A DNA stretch of 23,132 nt, from IMG/VR virus record IMGVR_UViG_3300030109_003899, positions 1 to 23,132 of that record, one strand, 5' to 3'. The translations under genes and the position numbers were made by a program. This DNA is from a virus. Shown piece after piece: positions 16,909 to 23,132 of this stretch. The notes under the pieces were generated by a model that saw only the letters and a list, made by a program, of their open reading frames with translations, was not told the DNA's origin and did no database searches. Positions within the stretch are counted from its first letter, which is position 1; each line of letters begins with the position of its first letter.

Positions 16909-18111
16909 TTATTTTTTGTTTTTAATTTTAAACTTAAAATCATTGGAATTTTCACCTAACACTCTAACTTTTAAGCCGCCAGCTTCTATTTCACCATGAG
17001 CCTGTCTTGGCTTCATGTTTACATTTTTGCTTTTTGCAACACTCTCCTTGAGAGCATCTGCTTTTCCTTGTTCGTAAAAGTGTTTTGCAACAGCGTCAGG
17101 ATTCATTGCTGTAAATAAAGATTTGTGATAACCCTTAGCATCTGACATCGTATTATCTTCTGCCAAAAACTTTTTGACAAAGTTATTGATGTCGCTTTGA
17201 GTATCTTTAACCTTTTCAGCATCCTTTACGTTAAACCTATACTTTTTTTCTCCGACGCTATATTCAAAACCTTTGAACTTGTCGTTAAAGACTTCATTAG
17301 TCTTTTTGTTAAACTTAAGCTTAGCGTTTTCTGCTACTTTTTGATTCTCCTTTGATTCCTCGTTATATCGATTAAAGAAGTCCCAAGCTTTTTGCTGTTC
17401 AGCTGTTAAGCGTGATCCTGCTTTAATCTCATCATAATATTTAGACTTTTGCCCGTCTAAGTAGGCTTTAGCACTGGCAACTTGCTCTTTTAGCGCTATT
17501 TTTTTCTTTTTAATATCTTTTTCATCGTCTACTTCTTCATCAAAGTTAAACTGATCTTCAATTAAAAAATCTATTTCATCAACCGACAGATGCGGTTTTG
17601 TTACTTTATAGTACTCTGTTAAAGCAGTTAAATTGTCTAGCTCAGAGTAATCTCTATTTAAATCAACGTAATCTTGAAGAGAACCACCGGTTTCTTCCAT
17701 AAAGTCAATTAACTTTTGGATATTTTCAGGTAGTTCTTCTCCAGTCTCTTTAGCTTCAGATACAGCCTCTTGAACTTCTTCAGCAAGCTCTTTAACTTCC
17801 GCTGTTGATTCTTCTGTGATCTCTTCTAAAACCTCTTCGAGTTCTTGTGTTTCTGCTTGCGGTTGTACGTCTTCTTGCTTATCCGCGGCATCGGTGTCTT
17901 CATCGCTTCCAACCACTCCTGCGTCGTCAGTTCCACTTCCATCAACTTCAGGTTCTGTTGTTTCTTCTTGGGTTTCATTATTATTTATTGGTTTACTTAA
18001 GTCAATCTTAATAACGCTGTCGTCTCCAGCGGATTCAAATTTACTTTCGTCAACTGCTTCAACAGTTTCTTTTTGTGTAGTTTCTTCAACTACGTTTTCA
18101 TTTTCTTCCAT
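16909..18111 (-). CDS. Putative capsid scaffolding protein
   Basis: This protein of 400 residues begins with a very acidic, disordered-looking region (1-130, rich in Glu, Asp, Thr and Val) and continues with a charged, helical part containing likely coiled coils (about 130-300). The C-terminus is basic (ending FKFKIKNKK). The acidic N-terminus, helical middle and basic tail match the usual build of phage scaffolding proteins, in which the basic C-terminus binds the capsid interior. It lies directly before the major capsid gene (23-nt gap) and after the portal gene (22-nt gap), the standard scaffold position. An octapeptide, KFESAGDD (24-31), recurs with one change near the portal C-terminus. 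No protease motif is visible, so nothing suggests a fused prohead protease. The role rests on composition and context. Confidence 0.75.
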   Translation of the reverse strand: MEENENVVEETTQKETVEAVDESKFESAGDDSVIKIDLSKPINNNETQEETTEPEVDGSGTDDAGVVGSDEDTDAADKQEDVQPQAETQELEEVLEEITEESTAEVKELAEEVQEAVSEAKETGEELPENIQKLIDFMEETGGSLQDYVDLNRDYSELDNLTALTEYYKVTKPHLSVDEIDFLIEDQFNFDEEVDDEKDIKKKKIALKEQVASAKAYLDGQKSKYYDEIKAGSRLTAEQQKAWDFFNRYNEESKENQKVAENAKLKFNKKTNEVFNDKFKGFEYSVGEKKYRFNVKDAEKVKDTQSDINNFVKKFLAEDNTMSDAKGYHKSLFTAMNPDAVAKHFYEQGKADALKESVAKSKNVNMKPRQAHGEIEAGGLKVRVLGENSNDFKFKIKNKK

Positions 18112-18133
18112 AATATAAAATATAAATTAGTAA

Positions 18134-20551
18134 TTATCTAGGGTCAAATCCACCTAAATCAAATCCACCAAGTGTATCATTACCTGCTGATTCAAACTTT
18201 TTAGGTGAACTACCTGTTTTCCTTTGGTCTATAAGCTCACTTTGTTGAGAGGCCTGTATTTTGGTTCTTTCGTCTTTCCTATCTTCTTTCTCTTTTTCTT
18301 TACCTTTCAAAGCTTCAACTTCCATTTGTCTAAGCTGCATGTTCATTTGGAACTCCAATTGCATAAGATCTTTTTTTACCTGAGCTTCTTGATTTAGCTT
18401 TTGAGCATCTAATTGACCTTGCAGTTGAGCTAGTTGAGCTTTTGATTGTGTTATAGCTTGATTTTTTTGAGCTTCAATCTGAGCTGCGTTTTGAGCGGCT
18501 TTAGTATTAGATTCTGTTTGTAGTTGTATATTTCTTTCTTGGATTTTTTGATCTCTTTCTTGTTTTTCTTTTCTTCTTATTTTTAAAAGCTTATTAGCTA
18601 AGGTCGTATTTCTTATTTCGCGTATATCTATAGCATCTTCAAGATCTATGTTTTGTTGAGATAAGGCAACTTGTATGTTATTTTCAAGCATAGCTTTTTC
18701 TTCCTCGTCAGGTGCTAATTCTAAAAATATACCAAAGTCATATAAGTGAAGACTACTCATCTCTTCTAGTGTAGCTACATTATGAGCTCCTATAGCTTCT
18801 ATAAAAGCGTCTTTAGTTGGAGAGTACTCTATTACGTCTGATATTCTAAGAGATAATGATTCAGCTACATCCGTAGAAAGAAACAGTCCAGCTTGCAATA
18901 TATGTCTAGTAGCAGTATTACTGTTTGCCGCCGCTAGTTTTTGAATACCAACTAACGCATTTTTATCAGGCGTACTACCATCTCTCGCTTCGTTAAGACC
19001 GGTAGTATCACGTATCATTTGTAAGTAATAGTTGTAGTTACCTATAAGAGCGTTTATTTTATTACCACCAGAACCACTCGTTATTTCTTGAATAGGAACT
19101 TTTCCAGGATTCATATCTCCATCAGCAGTCATTGATCTACCAATAACAGAACCTGTTTGGAAAAACATGTTTAAAGCTTCCTGAGGATTATAGTTTGTTC
19201 CGTTGCCAAGATCAACTTCTGCCAAACCGTCAGCATCAAGATAAACACCATCAGGTACCATGCGTGACATTACTTGCTGTATCTTTAAGTGAGTAAGTTG
19301 AATCATATCAGCAAATCCAGTAATTCTACTAACTAAAGATTCAATGCGACCCTTGTACATTCTAGGTGCTACTATAGAGTAATTCATCTTTACTTTTGTG
19401 TAATCACTTTTTGGTCGCATCATATTTTTTGACATCTCCCATTTTAAAAGCTTTTTTGTACCTAACACAAGAGCTCCTTCATATAGACACTCTACGTTGC
19501 TTTGTAATTTAGAAAAGTTTGCCTCAGAGTTTTCTGGAGGATTAAACGTATCATCTTTTTCAATAGCTTTTTCCATACCAGAACCTGTTTGTTTTATTTT
19601 GTAAACTTGGTTCATGTATGTCTTGTAGTTAAAATACAAGACTTTAACTTTATTAGCGTCTGGTCTTTCTTGAGAATAATTATCTGATCTTTGATTAGGA
19701 CCTTTTTGTATTTCTTCTAAATCCTCTTGTGTTAAATGCGGGAATTGCTTAGCTAGTTCATTAATCGGTATACTTTTTACTTCACCAACATAGTATATGT
19801 CATCAAAATAAGGGGATTCAGTATACGAGTAAACAAGATCTGCGGGATCAACATAATCTATAGTTATTCCTTCGGAAGTATTAAAGTTTGTTTTTACAGC
19901 TCCAATACCAAGCACAGCTAAGTCATAGTAAAAACGTTTCTTTGTTAGTTCATATTTGTTTCCTTCTAGTAAAACGTTTATAGCTTGCTCTTCGGCTAAC
20001 TCTACGGTTTGCTTGTATGAAAGCTGCATGTGAAGCTTTAACTCCTCTTCATTTTTTGGTAAAGTTTGCGGATCGTTCTCATACATGTTTATTCCAAAAG
20101 CTTCACCTACATAATCGTTGAAGTCTTGAGTCTTCATGTCTTTTAACACAGAGTCCATATATTCTGTTCTCATAGTAACTCCGTACGGATCTTGAGAGTA
20201 AGCTTTAATATCGTAAGTTCTTTCAGCAATACCATTAACTACAATATCTACAAACTTAGGTATAATAGGAACTGGCTTCCAGTCTAGATTTAAATAAGAC
20301 AAATCACCATTTATAGATAATTCATCTTTATACTTCTGTATTGACTGCTCACCTCTAGCGTATAATCTTAAATTATGAAAGTGTCTCTGACTATGACCAT
20401 GCATATTGTAATTAGACCCTTTATTAGAGGTGTTATCACCATACCACTCATCTTCTATCGCCTGAGCTACTTTTAATCCGTATTCGTAGCTTACTTTTTC
20501 TACGTCACTTACCACTTGGCTTGGAAAATAATTATGAGATATATTAGCCAT
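18134..20551 (-). CDS. Portal protein
   Basis: This protein has 805 residues and would form the dodecameric ring at one capsid vertex through which DNA enters and leaves. Features seen are the N-terminal helical region with HFHNLRLYARGEQ (57-69), the segment NLDWKPVPIIPKFVDIVVNGI (88-108), characteristic of the portal wing/stem in crAss-like and related phages, ALVLGIGAVKT-like text at 212-221, the DPADLVYS motif (235-242), and the crown-side motif MIRDTTGLNEARDGSTPDKN (512-531). A long Gln/Lys/Glu-rich helix (about 655-775) and a Gly-rich tail with repeated GGFD (FESAG then LGGFDLGGFDP) end the protein. The length of about 800 matches crAss-like portals. The gene starts 4 nt after the terminase stop, and portal directly after terminase is the usual order. 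Confidence 0.9.
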   Translation of the reverse strand: MANISHNYFPSQVVSDVEKVSYEYGLKVAQAIEDEWYGDNTSNKGSNYNMHGHSQRHFHNLRLYARGEQSIQKYKDELSINGDLSYLNLDWKPVPIIPKFVDIVVNGIAERTYDIKAYSQDPYGVTMRTEYMDSVLKDMKTQDFNDYVGEAFGINMYENDPQTLPKNEEELKLHMQLSYKQTVELAEEQAINVLLEGNKYELTKKRFYYDLAVLGIGAVKTNFNTSEGITIDYVDPADLVYSYTESPYFDDIYYVGEVKSIPINELAKQFPHLTQEDLEEIQKGPNQRSDNYSQERPDANKVKVLYFNYKTYMNQVYKIKQTGSGMEKAIEKDDTFNPPENSEANFSKLQSNVECLYEGALVLGTKKLLKWEMSKNMMRPKSDYTKVKMNYSIVAPRMYKGRIESLVSRITGFADMIQLTHLKIQQVMSRMVPDGVYLDADGLAEVDLGNGTNYNPQEALNMFFQTGSVIGRSMTADGDMNPGKVPIQEITSGSGGNKINALIGNYNYYLQMIRDTTGLNEARDGSTPDKNALVGIQKLAAANSNTATRHILQAGLFLSTDVAESLSLRISDVIEYSPTKDAFIEAIGAHNVATLEEMSSLHLYDFGIFLELAPDEEEKAMLENNIQVALSQQNIDLEDAIDIREIRNTTLANKLLKIRRKEKQERDQKIQERNIQLQTESNTKAAQNAAQIEAQKNQAITQSKAQLAQLQGQLDAQKLNQEAQVKKDLMQLEFQMNMQLRQMEVEALKGKEKEKEDRKDERTKIQASQQSELIDQRKTGSSPKKFESAGNDTLGGFDLGGFDPR

Positions 20552-20555
20552 ATTG

Positions 20556-22772
20556 TTATTTTATTATTTTAGAAGTAAAGCCATCGTTTTTATATCTAGC
20601 TATACCTAGGTTTAATTTTTGTTTTCTCCTACTAGCTGTTGGTTTGTATAAGTTTTTATTACAGGCCATTATAGCCAAACCTGAGCTTATAGAAGCATCG
20701 TGTTTTGTTCTCTTATTTATATCAAACTTAGCCCAATCGTTTAGTGTTTCGTTAAAGTAAACGCTACCATAATTACCATTTTGCAAATGACCAACATGAT
20801 CATTTATATACATTTCGATAGCGGCCGCGTGAGCTTGTTTTATGTCCTCACTAGAGTTTGGTATTCCACCCACCTCTTTTTCAGCCGTACTCAGTTTACT
20901 CCATATTTTATCTGGTCTGTTCATGCTAAAACCTCTATACCCTCTTCTTTTAAAATAATACAGAAGTCTAGGCTTATTGTTTTCCGCTAACAATGGCATT
21001 CCATAAAAAATACAAGCCATCAATACGTCTTCAAAAAATATTTCAGCGGTTTGTGGTCTAGCTATATATTCTAAAAATAATTGGTTGATTGGAGCGTTAT
21101 CCATACTAAATTTAGTTAGTCCATGGAGAGATCCATTAGATCCTCTACCATCTACCGTACCACTAATATCATAGCTGTCGCACCCAAAAGCACCAATATG
21201 TTCGTTTCCAGGATATTTTATTCCATTTTTAAGTATTACTCGGTTTTGTAAATTTCTATCAGGAATCCAGCTAACTTTAAACCTACCGCTTGGATCTGGA
21301 TGAAATACTACTTGAGTATCTTTAACCCCGTTCGCCCACTGAAAAGATCCTTTAGTTACAACAGATGAGTTTCTATTGCCTTCATTGTAATCAATTTGCT
21401 CGTAAATTTTTACTAAATTAAATAGACTATTTTTTGTTTCATCTCTAAAAGCGTGCTCTGTAGTTCTTGGGAATTGACGATAAAATTCATTCAAAGCATC
21501 TTGATCTTCTTTTAAGCCTTCTACCTCGTTTTCCCAGTGATTGATAACACCTACATCTATTAATTCACCGTCTGGTCCATAAACGTCGGATACTGGAGTA
21601 GTGAATACAGGTCGTCCGTATTCGTCAATAAATCCTTCAAAGTTCCATTCCATTGGGATAAACAAAGAATATAAACCAGATTTTGTTTGACCATTTTTAT
21701 TTCTTTTATTTACATCACTGTCGTTATACAGTCTCTTAAAATTATCGCCACCTTTGTCGAGAGCGTTACTCGTTGAACCCATCATACACTTACCTATAAT
21801 CCTACTACCTAGTCTTAAGCAAGTTTTAGTTACTCTCCAATTGTTTAATATATTATCAGGTCTTTCCCACTTACCACTTTCATCATGAACTAATAGCGCT
21901 AGTTTTTCACCATCATAACTGTTGTCTCCAGTATTCTTCCAATCAATAGTAGTATCTAAACCTTTAATCTCTTCCAACTTTTCATTGGTATCTATTTTTT
22001 TACGAGTAAACTTGCTAGCTGGAACACGGTATGCTAATTCTGATTTCGGTCTATCCATACCGTCTTGTATTGGTTTAAAAAAGAAAGGATAGTTTATAGA
22101 AATAGGTACCACTTTATCTGTAAACATTTTTTTCGCATCACTACCACTTTTTGATAGTATACCATATCTACTATCGCTTGAAATTGTAGCTTGATTAACT
22201 GTTTCAGCAGAAGACATAAAAGAAAAACCAGAACGTCTGTTCTTAAGATAACACATTCCGTAGCACCTTTGATCAATTTTACAGGCCTCCCAAAAAATAA
22301 AAAATAATCTATTAGCTTCACGAAAGTCTGGAGCACCAACGTCAATCTTGCTCCATTGTAAATACATATAATGTGCACCTGTTATATAAGTTGGATCTCC
22401 ATTATTGTTAAACCAAAATCCTTGCTCTCTTCTATTAAACTCTTCGTCTATATAGTCGTACCACTGTTCTTTGTTTTCTTCAGGATAAGATTTCCAATCG
22501 AATATAGTTTTTATTTTTTTAAGTATATCAGGCTTTGTTATTTGCTTCCATTTATTATATTCATTAGAGTAAGCTTGCTTAGGGGGTTTTGGTAAAGCAA
22601 TTTTAAGTCCTTGAATATCGTATATTTCACCAACTTGACCATCGCTACTAAGCACGATAAGATCGTGTTCTTTATTATAGCCTCGCTTCCACTTTTTGCT
22701 CCTATTCATTCTAGACAAAGTGGTTTTCTTTACGGGCTCAACTACACTATATAAAGTTTGTTCGTAACTCAT
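20556..22772 (-). CDS. terL: Terminase large subunit (ATPase and nuclease)
   Basis: This protein of 738 residues pumps DNA into the prohead and cuts the concatemer. The ATPase domain shows a deviant Walker A (KNRRSGFSFM, 177-186) whose lysine is at the front of the loop, as in lambda gpA (KSARVGYSKM). Walker B is LLVHDE (293-298), with the catalytic Glu298, and a coupling motif GSTSN follows at 332-336. The RNase H-like nuclease domain has FGCDSYD (529-535) with Asp532 as the probable first metal ligand. EIFFEDV (577-583) may hold the second, and KHDASISSGLA (690-700) has Asp692 as the likely third. The residues between 20 and 170 include an aromatic-rich N-terminal extension (YITGAHYMYLQW, 129-140). 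The ATG overlaps the stop of the small upstream gene in an ATGA, suggesting translational coupling. The portal gene follows after 4 nt. Confidence 0.95.
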   Translation of the reverse strand: MSYEQTLYSVVEPVKKTTLSRMNRSKKWKRGYNKEHDLIVLSSDGQVGEIYDIQGLKIALPKPPKQAYSNEYNKWKQITKPDILKKIKTIFDWKSYPEENKEQWYDYIDEEFNRREQGFWFNNNGDPTYITGAHYMYLQWSKIDVGAPDFREANRLFFIFWEACKIDQRCYGMCYLKNRRSGFSFMSSAETVNQATISSDSRYGILSKSGSDAKKMFTDKVVPISINYPFFFKPIQDGMDRPKSELAYRVPASKFTRKKIDTNEKLEEIKGLDTTIDWKNTGDNSYDGEKLALLVHDESGKWERPDNILNNWRVTKTCLRLGSRIIGKCMMGSTSNALDKGGDNFKRLYNDSDVNKRNKNGQTKSGLYSLFIPMEWNFEGFIDEYGRPVFTTPVSDVYGPDGELIDVGVINHWENEVEGLKEDQDALNEFYRQFPRTTEHAFRDETKNSLFNLVKIYEQIDYNEGNRNSSVVTKGSFQWANGVKDTQVVFHPDPSGRFKVSWIPDRNLQNRVILKNGIKYPGNEHIGAFGCDSYDISGTVDGRGSNGSLHGLTKFSMDNAPINQLFLEYIARPQTAEIFFEDVLMACIFYGMPLLAENNKPRLLYYFKRRGYRGFSMNRPDKIWSKLSTAEKEVGGIPNSSEDIKQAHAAAIEMYINDHVGHLQNGNYGSVYFNETLNDWAKFDINKRTKHDASISSGLAIMACNKNLYKPTASRRKQKLNLGIARYKNDGFTSKIIK

Positions 22773-23044
22773 TTAGATCTTCCTTCAGCAAAACCTTTAA
22801 ATACACGTTCTTGCTTTTTCTCAGGTTCTTTACCGTTAAGTAAATTTTCTTCTTCTTGTATTCTGTTTAGTATCTCAAAAGCGTCAAATATAGCTAGCTT
22901 TTTAGTGGCTGCAGCATTCTTAAGTCTATCAGCTGTAATGTCATCGCCACTATCAACTATAGCTTCTTTAGCTACTTTAATCAACTCTTCTACAGCTCTA
23001 TGCCCAGCTTGGATTATACTCTTCTTCGTTTCCTTGATATTCAT
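22769..23044 (-). CDS. Putative terminase small subunit
   Basis: This protein of 91 residues looks wholly helical and highly charged: MNIKETKKSIIQAGHRAVEE at the start, TADRLKNAAATKKLAIFDAF (37-56) in the middle, and a Lys/Glu tail ending FKGFAEGRSK. Small helical proteins right before terL usually are the DNA-recognising terminase subunit, and the 'LKNAAATKKLAIFDAFEIL' stretch recurs, as I remember it, before large terminases of marine Bacteroidota phages. No helix-turn-helix can be assigned with certainty, and 91 residues is short for the family. Its stop overlaps the terL start by 4 nt. Its own start lies inside the preceding gene, giving a 47-nt overlap in another frame. The coding call is firm; the function is inferred from position. 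Confidence 0.75.
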   Translation of the reverse strand: MNIKETKKSIIQAGHRAVEELIKVAKEAIVDSGDDITADRLKNAAATKKLAIFDAFEILNRIQEEENLLNGKEPEKKQERVFKGFAEGRSK

Positions 23045-23132
23045 ATTTTATTGTAATAAATTTAGAGTAAACTCTATATAGTCTTTCTCCATCAACGATA
23101 AACTCATATTCACTACTTGGTGTAAAGCCTAC
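22998..23132 (-). CDS. 3' end of a gene, possibly GroES-like co-chaperonin
   Basis: Only the last 44 codons are in the window; the 5' part lies beyond the right edge. The visible protein end includes VGFTPSSEYEFIVDGERLYR and then ITIKYEYQGNEEEYNPSWA before a TAG at 22998-23000. The 'GFTP-SEYEF-DGERLYRV' pattern resembles the C-terminal strands of phage co-chaperonins of the GroES/gp31 type, which help fold the capsid protein and are often encoded close to head genes. With so short a fragment this is a weak match, and another small beta-rich protein is possible. The frame is open to the window edge and ends inside the next gene. Confidence 0.5.
   Translation of the reverse strand, partial: VGFTPSSEYEFIVDGERLYRVYSKFITIKYEYQGNEEEYNPSWA

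Noticed and set aside
17816-18118. Plus-strand open frame of 100 codons, Ser-rich
   Set aside because: It is the antisense shadow of the acidic, Glu/Asp/Thr-rich scaffold N-terminus; low-complexity Ser/Thr/Val text and no independent start context.
22758-23081. Plus-strand open frame of 107 codons with hydrophobic stretches
   Set aside because: Antisense to the charged small terminase-like gene; its hydrophobic, Ser-rich text is what the opposite strand of Lys/Glu/Ala helices gives.
1-23132. tRNA genes, CRISPR arrays, insertion sequences or an integrase
   Set aside because: Almost all bases are covered by long minus-strand genes of structural type; no cloverleaf-like gap, regular short repeats, transposase or recombinase motifs were found.

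Overview
The window is the virion-structure and DNA-packaging part of a tailed double-stranded DNA phage (Caudoviricetes). Every supported gene is on the minus strand, so the module reads from right to left with almost no intergenic DNA: the largest gap is 66 bases and several genes overlap. The DNA is AT-rich. Starts are preceded by A/T-only leaders with no Shine-Dalgarno-like purine tract, the pattern expected of phages of Bacteroidota (for example marine Flavobacteriia). The host is therefore inferred to be Bacteroidota; this rests on style and remembered family resemblance, not on a search.

Layout in transcription order (right to left): the 3' end of a gene that resembles a phage GroES-type co-chaperonin (22998-23132, cut by the window edge); a 91-residue putative small terminase (22769-23044); the large terminase (20556-22772) with a displaced-lysine Walker A motif like that of lambda gpA; the portal protein (18134-20551) with a long helical tail; an acidic scaffold-like protein (16909-18111); the HK97-type major capsid protein (15347-16885); a 292-residue head protein of unknown role (14502-15380); a 12-bp stem hairpin in the only sizeable gap (14459-14486); two neck/connector proteins (13263-14435 and 12387-13259); a 1767-residue muzzle/tail-stabilisation-like protein (7080-12383); a 1585-residue protein built of BACON/Ig-like repeats (2311-7068); a small conserved virion-associated protein (1929-2294); an Ala/Gln-rich possible ejection protein (1282-1890); and the first 425 codons of a further gene that leaves the left edge (1-1276).

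Together these genes would package DNA (terminases, portal), build the head (scaffold, capsid), close the neck (connectors), and form a short tail and host-contact apparatus (muzzle, BACON-type protein, possible ejection proteins). No tape measure, sheath or major tail tube gene is seen here, which fits a podovirus-like, possibly crAss-like, neck and tail. That placement is tentative.

The most interesting signal is modular. Three neck/tail proteins each carry an adhesion-type beta-sandwich module set inside an otherwise family-like protein: a carbohydrate-binding-module-like insert in a connector, a C1q/TNF-like insert in the muzzle protein, and a jelly-roll-like segment in the BACON-type protein. 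All three coincide with stretches of clearly higher G+C than their flanks. A second notable signal is a short peptide (KFESAG, then N/D, then D) shared by the portal C-terminus and the scaffold N-terminus with different codons, suggesting selection at protein level.
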